Source: Macrothele yani
Taxonomy: Eukaryota; Arthropoda; Arachnida; Araneae; Macrothelidae
DNA length: 64,000 nucleotides
Direction of reading: 5' to 3'
Assembly: GCA_039090855.1 (NCBI GenBank)
Contig: CM077016.1
Coordinates: 52,533,436-52,597,435 of the forward strand
Under the pieces are notes generated by a model. That model was not told the origin of the DNA. It was given only the letters and a program-made list of their open reading frames with translations, and made no database searches. Of the stretch, positions 1-8,975 are shown piece by piece; the stretch's first letter is position 1, and the number at the start of each line of letters is the position of its first letter. Position numbers and translations under genes: made by a program.

Positions 1-1188
1 GGTACTGGTTATGTAGGGGTAATAACAGGGTGTGATATAGTAGGATGGTTACAAGATAAATTAAATCCACCTGAAATGCATATACCTGGGTACCAGTATT
101 GTGGTCCATTTACAAAATTAGAAAAAAGATTAAAAAGAGGTGATCCAGGAATTAACAGAGTTGATAAAGCTTGTAAAAAACATGATGTAGCTTATAGTAA
201 AACTAAAGATACTAAACAGAGACATATTGCTGATCAAGAACTCCTAAACGATTTAGATTCAATTGAAAATACTACAAGTGGATTCTATCCATTAGGAGAG
301 AAACAAGCTACAGCTGTTATAAAACTAATTATAAAAGCAAAGAAAACATTTGGTTTAGGAATTTCATCCTATATAAATTTGTATTGCTTAAAGTGCAAAC
401 AGAAAACTGAAACTAAAGATATTCAAGAAACAGTAGCTAAAAATGGAAGACGCGTGGCAAAAGGAATATGTGCAGTCTGTGGATCTAAAAAGAGTGTTTT
501 TTTTAAAGACGTAGACCTTAAAAATATTTATTATACACCAGAAACTGGTTATTGTGGTATTAATGAATTACAAAGAAAAACTAAATTACCCAGGAAAGAT
601 ATAGAAGAGTTTTTACATCAACAAGATGTATATACTAAACATAAACCACTTATTCATAGATTTAAAAGAAGAAGAATTTATGTTTCTCATGTCAATGACC
701 AATTTCAAGCTGACCTTATAGATATGCAAGAATTTAAATCCTTTAATAATGACACAAATTATATTTTATCAGTGATTGATATATTCAGTAAAACGGGCGA
801 AGAGGTAACTAGAGCATTTAAAAAAATATTTAAAGAAATAAAACCAGAAAAACTTCAAACAGATAAGGGTACAGAGTTTATAAATAAACAAACTCAAAAG
901 TTATTCAAGGATGAAAATATTCACTGGTTTACAACTGAGAATATTGAGATTAAATGTGCTATTATTGAAAGATTCAATAGAACTTTAAAGACTAAAATGT
1001 GGAAGTATTTCACAGCAAATAATACTAGAAAGTGGTTAAATGTACTAGATAAATTAATTAAGAACTATAATAATTCTTATCATAGATCTATTAAAATGAC
1101 ACCTATAGAAGCAAGTAAGGAAGAAAATGAATTAAAAGTTTATAATAATTTGCATAAAGAAAAAGAGAAAAATAAACCAAAATATTAA
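1..1188 (+). CDS. PLA2-like domain + zinc ribbon + retroviral-type integrase, 5'-partial
   Basis: The frame is already open at base 1; the first Met (76) lies inside the conserved PLA2 stretch, so the true start is left of the window. Counting from that Met, residues 1-60 resemble the parvovirus-type phospholipase A2 domain (Phospholip_A2_4), with the loop YCGPFT and the catalytic pair in KKHDVAYS; the second Gly usual in the Ca2+ loop (GPG) is Phe. Residues about 106-145 form a zinc ribbon (YCLKC ... CAVCG). Residues about 165-355 are a Polinton-type rve integrase with all three acidic residues: QADLIDM, QTDKGTEF and IIERFNRTL. About a dozen residues usual after DIFSK appear missing. The frame stops at 1186-1188, exactly where integrases continue into a small C-terminal barrel. 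The integrase would insert viral DNA into the host; PLA2 would act on membranes during entry. Whether the fusion is native or arose by decay is unknown. Confidence 0.85.
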   Translation, partial: GTGYVGVITGCDIVGWLQDKLNPPEMHIPGYQYCGPFTKLEKRLKRGDPGINRVDKACKKHDVAYSKTKDTKQRHIADQELLNDLDSIENTTSGFYPLGEKQATAVIKLIIKAKKTFGLGISSYINLYCLKCKQKTETKDIQETVAKNGRRVAKGICAVCGSKKSVFFKDVDLKNIYYTPETGYCGINELQRKTKLPRKDIEEFLHQQDVYTKHKPLIHRFKRRRIYVSHVNDQFQADLIDMQEFKSFNNDTNYILSVIDIFSKTGEEVTRAFKKIFKEIKPEKLQTDKGTEFINKQTQKLFKDENIHWFTTENIEIKCAIIERFNRTLKTKMWKYFTANNTRKWLNVLDKLIKNYNNSYHRSIKMTPIEASKEENELKVYNNLHKEKEKNKPKY

Positions 1189-1497
1189 AAAGGTGATAAA
1201 ATAAGAATTTCAAAATATAAAAGAGAATTTAAGAAAGGTTATCTTCCAACATTTACAGAAGAAATATTTATAATTTCAGATATATTGAACACAGATCCTC
1301 CGACATATAAAATAAAAGATTTAAATAATGAAGAAATTACAGGAACATTTTATGAAAAAGAACTTGTTAAATATGATAAGAAAGATGAGGTTTATAAGAT
1401 TGAAAAAAATTATTAGAAAGAAAGGAAATAAATACTTAGTTAAATGGCTGGGATATCCTGATGAATTTAACAGTTGGGTTGACGATGTAATTTTAAA
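1189..1497 (+). pseudogene. Integrase C-terminal barrel and chromodomain, detached by stop and frameshift
   Basis: Directly after the stop at 1186-1188 the same frame encodes an integrase C-terminal SH3-like segment (KGDKIRISKYKREF near its start) as far as a second stop at 1414-1416. The adjacent +1 frame then reads a chromodomain core from about 1394 to 1490 (YLVKWLGYPDEFNSWV). Polinton and adintovirus integrases end in such a chromodomain, thought to guide insertion to chromatin. The piece is therefore the tail of the gene to its left, cut off by one nonsense codon and one frameshift. After about 1497 the open frame runs into unrelated sequence. Confidence 0.8.
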
Positions 1498-1499
1498 AT

Positions 1500-2040
1500 T
1501 TTTTGCAAAACGCCCCTTCGGTGGAGGGTCTGTGCTTCATTTTTTATTTTATTTGTACCTGGCCAGCCAGGTACTTATGGGCTTAACTCTTCGACCCTAC
1601 ACCGGAATCACACACACTCTACCATCAGATGTTTTTCACGCACACGCTCTACCATGAACCCAACCTTTTTTTTAATCAAAGGGTGACAGGGAGCTAAACT
1701 ACAGAGATTCGAACCAACGACCTTTTGCATGCAAACTTAACACTGTTTAACGGCCACTGTTGGCCGATAAACTCTTGCTTCAAACATATATTTACGTTTC
1801 AAGCAAGAGAAACTTGGCGATGATCCAAAGGTTGTTACGTAACCAGGAAGTGTTCGCTCTCTGAAGATTTTGGCAGCGGTTCAACTCTGCCTGAAGGAGT
1901 TTATGTAAACATTTTGCTCGCAGCTTATCAGTGTTATATAATGACTGCATCTAAGCAAGAAAGAGATTTAATTGCTTGTGCTACCATCTACATGTGAAAG
2001 AAAAAACTGTAAAACAATAACTAAAAGGTTTTTAATAAAA
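1500..2040. other. Non-viral-looking segment between integrase and the next viral gene
   Basis: Base composition is visibly richer in G and C than the AT-rich viral genes on both sides. It contains a 20-bp inverted repeat at 1555-1574, a GATTCGAACC box at about 1708 (a Pol III B box read on the minus strand, suggesting a tRNA-derived SINE scrap at about 1665-1770), and a 14-bp inverted repeat with one mismatch at 1772-1785/1796-1809. A short open frame with ATG at 1941 ends after 18 codons. Capsid genes are often found next to integrase in this virus group but none is here, so the patch may mark an insertion with deletion. No function assigned. Confidence 0.4.
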
Positions 2041-2056
2041 TTATATCTAATAAATG
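2033..2056 (+). promoter_or_regulatory. Viral start box, degenerate copy, before the 2054 gene
   Basis: CTAATAAATGGA spans the ATG at 2054. An AT-rich TAATAAAATT sits 21 bases upstream, where two other genes have TATAAATTT. Confidence 0.5.
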
Positions 2057-2470
2057 GATAATTTTAATGATATTGAAGAAGCTAATTACTTTTCTTATTC
2101 ATCTTCAGAAGAAGAACAAATTGAAATTCGCGAAAATTTTAAAAAAGTAGTGAAACAAATAAAAAGAATGAAATATGATGAAGAGGAAGACTGTTATTAT
2201 GTAGATTATAATAAATATTTAAAAAGTAGATATGTTAGTAGAATAAGATATTTTAATCAGTTTAAAAGAAAAAATAACCTTAAATTTAATAAGGAAGCAG
2301 AAGATTTATTTTTAAAATTACTAGATTTTATGTACTATGAGAAAAATTTAAAATATGCATATTTTATTAAAAAAAATTGTGACTATTATAATATATCAAA
2401 TGATATTAAAATTAATATAAATCCAAAAAATGAAAAGATCTGGGAAGACTTTAAAGCAAAGTATTTATAA
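2054..2470 (+). CDS. Viral orphan, acidic N-terminus, 138 aa
   Basis: Intact frame starting in the shared context ATAAATGGA. Residues 1-30 are acidic with a Ser/Glu run (SYSSSEEEQ); the rest is Lys/Tyr-rich and predicted mostly helical by eye. There is no Cys/His cluster, membrane segment or recognisable motif. It lies between the integrase and a small zinc-finger gene, and its stop is 16 bases before the next start, so it belongs to the compact viral block. I do not recognise the family. Confidence 0.65.
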   Translation: MDNFNDIEEANYFSYSSSEEEQIEIRENFKKVVKQIKRMKYDEEEDCYYVDYNKYLKSRYVSRIRYFNQFKRKNNLKFNKEAEDLFLKLLDFMYYEKNLKYAYFIKKNCDYYNISNDIKININPKNEKIWEDFKAKYL

Positions 2471-2491
2471 ATTTGTTTCCTAATAAATGGA
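2466..2491 (+). promoter_or_regulatory. Viral start box before the zinc-finger gene
   Basis: TATAAATTT at 2466-2474 lies exactly 21 bases upstream of the ATG at 2487. The ATG sits in TCCTAATAAATGGAG. Spacing and both boxes are identical to those before the polymerase gene. Confidence 0.65.
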
Positions 2492-2675
2492 GAACAAAAT
2501 ATGCAAAAGTTGTAAACAAACAAAACCTATAGATGAATTTTACATTCAACGTCTTAAAGGTTACGTTTATAGACAGCACTATTGCAAGACTTGTGATTCC
2601 AAAAGAAAGTACCAAAAGAGAATTTGTGACTGTGGAAGAGAATGCACTGTAACTCATTATCAATTTAAGAAGTAA
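2487..2675 (+). CDS. Small viral zinc-finger protein, 62 aa
   Basis: Two CxxC pairs (CKSCKQTKP at residues 6-14 and YCKTCDSKR near 34-42) form one zinc site; a CDCG and a further Cys follow. The pattern CxxC-xx-KP-x-x-F-Y...CxxC resembles the N-terminal zinc site of HNH-type or recombination-associated small proteins, but no HNH residues are present, so a DNA- or protein-binding role is only an inference. It starts in the same TATAAATTT-N12-ATGG arrangement as the polymerase gene downstream and is undamaged. Confidence 0.65.
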   Translation: MENKICKSCKQTKPIDEFYIQRLKGYVYRQHYCKTCDSKRKYQKRICDCGRECTVTHYQFKK

Positions 2676-2717
2676 TTATCATAATAAACGTGTGCAACCT
2701 GTTTTTTAAAATCCCTT

Positions 2718-2743
2718 TATAAATTTACATCCTAATAAATGGA
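2718..2743 (+). promoter_or_regulatory. Viral start box before the polymerase gene
   Basis: TATAAATTT at 2718-2726, then TCCTAATAAATGGAG around the ATG at 2739, with the same 21-base spacing as the preceding gene. It probably acts as a core promoter with the transcript starting at or near the ATG. Confidence 0.65.
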
Positions 2744-5700
2744 GTTAAAAAATCTGAAGCCTGTTATTGTGCATCTTAAAAGTGCTCTGAATGCTATTAG
2801 TGTTCAGAAACTTAGAAATGCTTTTAAAAGATTAAATATCAAAAAACGAAATGTAAAAAAAGATGATTTAATTAAATCGTTGATAAAATATATTAGAAAG
2901 ACAGGTCATTATAAGTCTGTTTTAGTAGATATCCTTGGATTAGATACATCAGAATATTTAGATAGAAAAAGAAAAATATTTATTAATCATCCAGAGAGAA
3001 GAAATAGAATTAAAAAATTATTCGATTCTTTTAATTTAAAATTCAAAGATAACAAACTGAAACCAAGAAAAGAAAAGAAAATTAAAACAGCTGTAAATCT
3101 TGAAAAATTATTTAAACCTGATTATGAAATTATTGAAACAAAAGGAAAATATATTAAAAAATATATGGTACATAGAAAGAATTATAGAGTAGCTGGAGTA
3201 AACATTAAACCTGAACAATATTTCAATATTTTACAAGATATATTTAGAAAAGCAATTGGTAAAATTCAAGGTAAAGTAGATATAATCGTATATAGTCCTA
3301 AACTGAATAAACCATTTCATGATAAAATGATGTTTACTAAGGATGCCTATGAGCTATATATTTATAAATTATCTGATCAAATTGAATATAAGGAATTAGA
3401 AATAACTGATTGTATATTTGATTTTAATGTAATTGAATTACCTTCAGGAGGTAAACATATAAAGATAATTAATGATGAAACAATAGAAAATAAAAGAAGT
3501 ATCTGTCAGATAAAAAATGATGATAATATATGTTTAGCTAGATCAATTGTAACTGCTCTATCTATTCAAAATCCTAAGCTATTATGTGATAAATTGAATC
3601 ATAATGAATTATCAAAAAATGATATTAGATACATCAAAATGGGTAGAGATTTACAAAAATCATTAGCTGTAAAATTACATGAACTATGCAATATTCCTTT
3701 AGAAATATGTTGCTTAGAAGAGGTTAAAATATTTGAAGAATTCTTAGATATTCAGATAAATATATTTTGCAGAGAGAATTTTAATGAACGTACATATAGT
3801 GGTAAATATAAATCTGCATGTATTTACATATTGAAAAATAGAAATCATTTCGATGTAATTACTTCTGTTAAAGGATTTTTAGGAAAAGAGAATTACTGTG
3901 ATTATTGTCAAATAAGCTATAAAAGATCAGATCAACACAGATGTCCTCTCAAATGTGATAGATGTTTTAAAACAGATAGTAACTGTAATGGTGAAGAGAT
4001 ATTTTGTAAAAAATGTAATCGATTATTTAAAGGTGAGGAGTGTTTTGATAACCACAAAAGAAAAAATAAGAAAGGTGTTAGTGTATGTAAATGTCTAAGG
4101 AAATGTTTAAAATGTAAAAGAATTATTAATCGATATGAGAGAAAACCCAAAGAGCATGTATGTGGTGAAAAGAGATGTAAAAATTGTTGGAAATGTGTAT
4201 TACATGATCATAAATGCTATATGAAACGTAAAGATGCTAAAGGTGGTAAATGTGAAAATGATTGTCCTAAGTTAACAAGAAATCGAAAAGATTGGTGTGA
4301 AAAATGTAGATATGAATATACTGAGAAATATATATTCTTTGATATCGAAACTAAACAAGAAACAGGAACTCATGAAGTTAATCTAGTTGTATGTCAAATG
4401 TAGGATGGTAGTGAAAAGATATTTGAAAATGAAAATGATTTTTGTAATTGGTTATTTCAACAAAAACATTTTGGATATACTGTACTAGCTCATTATGGTA
4501 AAGGCTTTGATTTTCAATTCTTAGCTAAATACTGTTTTAAAAACAAAATAGAAATGTTTGCTATATATAATGGAAATAAACTCAATTATATGCAGGCATC
4601 TGGATATAATATAAGATGCATAGATTCAATCAATTTTACTATGATTCCATTAAGAGATTTTCCAAAAGTATTTGGATTAGAAGAGATGGCAAAAGGTTAT
4701 TTTCTTCACTATTTTAATAAAGAATGTAATCAAAATTATATAGGTAAATACCCTAAAAAACATTACAATGGATGTGATTCTATGAAATCTAAAGAGAGAA
4801 ATGAATTCTTAAAATGGTATGAAACTGTTAAAAACGATACGTTTGATTTTCAAAAAGAATTTGTTAAATACTGTATATCAGATGTAGATATTTTAAGAAG
4901 AGGATGTTTAGAATTGAGAAGATTATTCTTAGAAATCGCAAATATCGATCCATTTAAATATGTAACTCTAGCAGGTGTATGCATGAGTATTTATAGAGAT
5001 AAATTCTTAAAAAAAGGTACAATTGCCATAGATGATGATACAATTCAAAAAGACAAATATAGTAAAAATCAATTGCTTGGTTAGATTATCTGTCTAAAAA
5101 GAATAATATCAATATTCAACATGCATTAAATGGTGGAGAGAAAAAATTAAAATTAGGTAAGAAAATTTATAAAGTAGATGGATTTTTATGAAAACACAGT
5201 GTTTCAATTTCATGGATGTCACTGGCATGGATGTAATAGATGTTATAGAGAATCAACTATAAATGAACAGAATCAGATATGTATGAAAGACTTATATAAA
5301 AGAACTAAGAGGATTCAAAAGAAGATTTTAAAAGCTGGATATGAATTAATTGTTATATGGGAATGTGATTTTAATAATAATAAAGAAATTAAAAAATATG
5401 TAAAAAATGAATGGAATAAAGATTTCGTGGAACCTTTAAATCCTAGAGATGCATTTTATGGGGGTAGGTGTGAGCCTACTAAATTGAAATATGAATTTAA
5501 AAATAATGAAAAAGGTAGATATATTGATGTATGTTCACTATGTCCAACTGTAAATTACTTTGATAATTATCCAATTGGTCATCCATTTAAGATATTTAAT
5601 CCTGAAAAATTTGATAAAGAATGGTATGGTTTCATCAAATGTAAGGTCTTACCACCTAGAAATTTATATCATCCAGTGTTGCCAATTAAAGATGAAAAAT

Positions 5701-6813
5701 TAATGTTTGCTCTTTGTAAAGCATGTTCTAAAACTATCAAATGTAATCACTTTAAAACTGTTGTAGATAAAAAGAAATGTAAAGAATACTTTGAAATTAG
5801 AAATAAGGAGTGTAATCATAAAAGAGATGAAAGATGTTTCACTAGTACATGGACTACTGATGAAATGAATTTAGAAATTAAAAAAAGATATAAAATTTTA
5901 AGGATATATGAGGTTTGGAATTTTGAAATTAAAACTGATGAACTATTTAGAGATTACGTTAAAATGTTTTTGAAAATCAAATTAGAAACAGATGATAAAT
6001 GGTCTGAAAACTTTAAAAGTGAAAAAGAATATAAGAAGACAGTTTACAAGAAATTAGATATAAAATTAGAAAAAATAGAAAAAAAATCCAGGAATGAGAT
6101 TTATAATTAAGATATGTTTGAACTCATTATGGGGTAAGTTTGGACAGAGAAAAAATATGAAACAGACTAAATACGTAATGGATTTAGATGAATTTTATAA
6201 AATTATATTAGATGATAATCTCAAAGAATTAAATATGGTATTTATGAATGATGACTGTGTAGAAATGACTTATAAAATGAAAGATTAATATGTTAAAAAT
6301 AACTTTAATACTAACGTTTATATAGCAGCTTTCACCACTAGTTCTGCTAGAATTAGATTATATAAAATGCTTGATAAATTACGTGAAAAGGTGATTTATA
6401 AAGACACAGATAGTGTTGTGTACATAGATGATGGAACTAATAAAATCAAAACAGGATGCATGTTAGGAGAATGGACAGATGAATTGGGAGAGGATAAATA
6501 TATGAAATCCTGGATAGCTGGTGCACCAAAAGACTATGGATACATACTAAATGATGGAACTGTAAAAGGTAAAGTTAAAGGATTTAAAATGAGCTATGAG
6601 AATGAAAATATTTTGAATTTCAATGATAGAATGAAAGTAATAACAGGTGAAACAGATTACTTAGAAATATCAAATAATCAGTTTAAGATACAAAAAGATA
6701 GAAATATAGCTGTAGATACACTGAACAAGAAATACATGTTTGGATTTGATAAAAGAAGAATTCTAGATGATTTGAATAATGTACCTTTTGGATATGTATT
6801 TAAAAAAAAGTGA
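2739..6813 (+). pseudogene. polB: Protein-primed family B DNA polymerase (DNA_pol_B_2), broken
   Basis: This is the replication polymerase of Polinton/adintovirus elements. Residues about 258-375 contain an OTU-like Asp/Cys motif (DDNICLARS) and a downstream His (NRNHFDV). Residues about 385-527 are a Cys/His-rich multi-zinc region. Exonuclease motifs follow: FFDIET, HYGKGFDFQF (about 4490-4520) and YCISD (about 4875). Polymerase motif A reads DVCSLCP (about 5530), with Cys where the family has Tyr. Motif B is NSLWGKFGQ (about 6120-6146) and motif C is YKDTDS (6397-6414). Breaks: stops at 4401-4403, 5082-5084 and 6286-6288, frame changes near 5075, near 5195 and near 6090. The stretch 5085-5195 is readable only in another frame. 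The full span fits the large size of this family. It cannot make a full product. Confidence 0.9.
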
Positions 6814-6826
6814 TTAAATATAAACA

Positions 6827-7129
6827 ATGAATGATATAATTGTGATTATAAATATTCAAGGATTTGTCCTCCCAAATCGTAAGATAGCAAGAGAGATAAG
6901 TTGGGTACACTCAAAACTGAATATTGGTGAAACAATATCAGTGTTCACACCTGACTGCAAATTAGATGAACAAGAATTGAATATCGTACGTAAGTGTGTT
7001 TTAGATGTGCATGGACTGAGATTTAAAAGATATCCAAATAGCAAAGAACTATGGATTAATAATTGTGAGGTAAAGAACTATATTAAAAACCTGTACCATA
7101 TTTATGGTGGTACATTTGCATATAAATAA
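6827..7129 (+). CDS. Viral orphan with NIQGF motif, 100 aa
   Basis: It starts 13 bases after the polymerase stop. The N-terminal IINIQGFVLPNRKIARE followed later by HGLRFKRYP recalls a widespread family of virus- and transposon-linked arthropod proteins that begin with a (D)IQGF strand and contain an HGL motif. Some of those are thought to have an RNase H-like fold; here the acidic residue before IQGF is Asn, so activity is doubtful. The frame is undamaged. The family assignment is from pattern only. Confidence 0.6.
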   Translation: MNDIIVIINIQGFVLPNRKIAREISWVHSKLNIGETISVFTPDCKLDEQELNIVRKCVLDVHGLRFKRYPNSKELWINNCEVKNYIKNLYHIYGGTFAYK

Positions 7130-7135
7130 GGAGTA

Positions 7136-7273
7136 ATGGAAAAAGAGATGCTTGAAGATATTCCATCTGTTGAATTAGATATACCTAAATGTCCAAGAGT
7201 TTTAGGCCCCGGATGCTCTATGTATAGATGTATGCATTATAAGAATTATATTTCAAAAAATGAAAACTTATAA
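7136..7273 (+). CDS. Viral mini-protein, 45 aa, Cys-containing
   Basis: Small frame starting 6 bases after the previous stop and ending with TAA at 7271-7273. The ATG of the next gene follows immediately at 7274, so the stop is part of that gene's ATAAATGG start box. It has three Cys (PKCPRV, GPGCSMYRC) and no recognisable fold. The tight packing between two supported viral frames is the main argument that it is real. Function unknown. Confidence 0.5.
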   Translation: MEKEMLEDIPSVELDIPKCPRVLGPGCSMYRCMHYKNYISKNENL

Positions 7274-7278
7274 ATGGA
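7268..7278 (+). promoter_or_regulatory. ATAAATGGA start box before the 7274 gene
   Basis: TTATAAATGGA spans the ATG and overlaps the stop of the upstream mini-gene. No TATAAATTT is present 21 bases upstream. Confidence 0.45.
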
Positions 7279-7564
7279 TTTAATGGGTAATCTTAGAGCT
7301 CTATACTGTTCTTCAGATAAAAAATATAGTAACGAAATATCTCAAATCGCTCATTTTTGTGATGAATTGATTCATATGTATAGAGATAATTACAAGTTTT
7401 CAGATATTCTAACTATAGTTTATAAATATTTAAAAAAGATAAAAAAAATAATTGATAAAAAAGAAAAAAACGAGGAAATTAAAAACAAAGGATCAGATAT
7501 TTTAAATGAGTTTGTAAGTTATTGTAATTTACAGTTCTCATCACATGTATTCAAAAGCCTTTAA
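7274..7564 (+). CDS. Viral orphan, helical, 96 aa
   Basis: It starts in the ATAAATGGA context. It is a Lys-rich helical protein with a likely coiled-coil stretch at residues about 50-75 (KYLKKIKKIIDKKEKNEE). No known motif. The next gene starts 18 bases after its stop. The frame is undamaged, so it may be a late-decaying gene or simply too short to have been hit. Function unknown. Confidence 0.6.
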   Translation: MDLMGNLRALYCSSDKKYSNEISQIAHFCDELIHMYRDNYKFSDILTIVYKYLKKIKKIIDKKEKNEEIKNKGSDILNEFVSYCNLQFSSHVFKSL

Positions 7565-7575
7565 AAAAATAAAAT

Positions 7576-7587
7576 CTTATAAATGGA
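7576..7587 (+). promoter_or_regulatory. ATAAATGGA start box before the 7583 gene
   Basis: CTTATAAATGGA spans the ATG, matching the box at 7268. Confidence 0.45.
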
Positions 7588-7869
7588 TGAGTTCAATAGC
7601 ATCAGATTATTTACAGAAACACAGAAATTAAAAGATTTGAATCCTGGAGATTATAAATTGATGTCACTGAAAAAAATCCAAACGAAATTCGGAGATGCAA
7701 CTATTGCAAAAATAGAAGTCAATGATGAAAAAAGAGAATATTATCTTAGAAAATGTCACGGAAAACTATCTGACAGTGCAATTAAAAAATTAATAAAGGT
7801 AATTATATATTCAGATTCAGAGGTAAAATTGATGATCTATATTATGGTTATCAATTAGTAAAAACTTAA
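7583..7869 (+). pseudogene. Polinton-type small protein (LKDLNPGDYK...TKFGDA), frameshifted at C-terminus
   Basis: It starts in the ATAAATGGA context. Residues 14-40 (LKDLNPGDYK, QTKFGDATIAKI) and the later LSDSAIKK resemble a recurrent small protein of Polintons and polydnavirus-related elements, which I would guess to be an OB-fold, single-strand-binding type. The frame runs to a stop at 7858, but from about 7800 the adjacent frame reads a family-like ending (YIFRFRGKI...) and stops at 7867-7869, so a one-base shift near 7800 has replaced the natural C-terminus. Function is inferred from pattern only. Confidence 0.6.
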
Positions 7870-7888
7870 AAAAACGAATTCTATTAAA

Positions 7889-8020
7889 ATGAAAGTTCAC
7901 TTCGATCCTAATGCTGTTTTCATATATGTAGGAAATGAAAATCGAAAATTTGTATGGGAAACATATGCAGTTGATCGAGAGAGGTTCAAAAAAGAATTAC
8001 TGAAACAGAAAATAAAATAG
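7889..8020 (+). CDS. Viral mini-protein, 43 aa
   Basis: The frame from ATG 7889 to TAG 8018-8020 encodes a basic 43-residue peptide (starts MKVHFDPNAVFIYVG, ends in a Lys-rich helix). Its start context is ATTAAAATG, related to but weaker than the ATAAATGGA box. It is the last readable frame before the hairpin terminator. I do not recognise it; support rests on position and AT-rich viral codon use. Confidence 0.45.
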   Translation: MKVHFDPNAVFIYVGNENRKFVWETYAVDRERFKKELLKQKIK

Positions 8021-8166
8021 GACATATCTTTAAAGAGAAACATAGAAATGAAGTGTTACATAACAAAACCTTATATTATTGAATTCGTTTAAATCTTTGT
8101 AATATTTTTAATTTTTAATTAATCTTGAATTTCTTTAATCTTCAACAATTTTTAATCTTCCTATAA

Positions 8167-8196
8167 GGGGTATCCATTTTGGGTGCCCCTTTTTTT
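8167..8196 (+). terminator. Hairpin plus T-run at the end of the viral gene block
   Basis: GGGGTATCC (8167-8175) and GGGTGCCCC (8181-8189) form a 9-bp RNA stem with two G-U pairs and a 5-base loop, followed by seven T. It lies 146 bases after the last readable frame on the coding strand. It could set transcript 3' ends, as palindromes do in giant viruses and virophages. Confidence 0.55.
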
Positions 8197-8199
8197 AAT

Positions 8200-8600
8200 G
8201 CATTTTAAAAAAGGACTTTGCAAAGTACCAATTCAAAGTAGTTTGTTTTACAACTTTTCTATTGATTTTCAATATTAAAACTTTCATTTTAGCTCTTTTA
8301 AAATCAAAGCTATTCAAAGTTCAAAATGATTGCAATTGTTCAAAAAAGCCGTCAAATATAATCAAAAATGACTTAAAATGTGTGTTTTTATGATGCTCTG
8401 TTTTTATGAAAAACAGGGATGAAATTTCGTTTTTTAAAAATTTGATATTTTTAACTGTTTTATACTCAAAAATCAATGATTTTTAATGAAAATATGGTGT
8501 TTTTGATCATAAAAAGCCTTAAAATGTTCGTGATTATTGAGGTCTGAAAAATCAAAAAATTCCTGATTTTGAAGTTTTTATGTGATTTTGGGGTGTGCCA
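8200..8600. other. AT-rich non-coding end zone of the viral element
   Basis: No open frame of note. It is rich in ATTTTT and TTGAAAA words and changes character abruptly near 8590-8610, where GGGGT...ACCCC brackets 13 bases. It may contain the right terminal inverted repeat of the virus; the partner would lie outside the window. From 8600 to 8973 I see nothing recognisable. Confidence 0.35.
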
Positions 8601-8975
8601 TAGTACCCCCTATATACTACTCCTGCCAGGCAGCCACAAAAATGCATGTTTACGAAGTGCTTCAGCTCTTTTTTTCTTTAATTCCAAGCAAAATAGCATT
8701 CTTAAAACACCACTGCCTCTTTCTCCCGTAAGAAAGCATAGGTTGTGTCCAGTCATCGGCCCACACGTTGGTCGCGCCGTCTGGTAACAAGTAGCATTAA
8801 CGGGCGATTTTTGTTTCCAGAGTCATACCACCTGACTATCATACACCGTGGTCTTTATTCTGCTAAATATCCTTTAGCACTTAAAGAAGGTAACGAATGT
8901 GAGTTAATATCGACAATAACACTTGACTAAGAAACACAACACTGACGTTAATGTGGAATACGCAGCCTTCAAATA

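Noticed and set aside
8569..8930. Short open frames around 8569-8930 as host exons
   Set aside because: No recognisable domain, no splice support, mixed overlapping frames.
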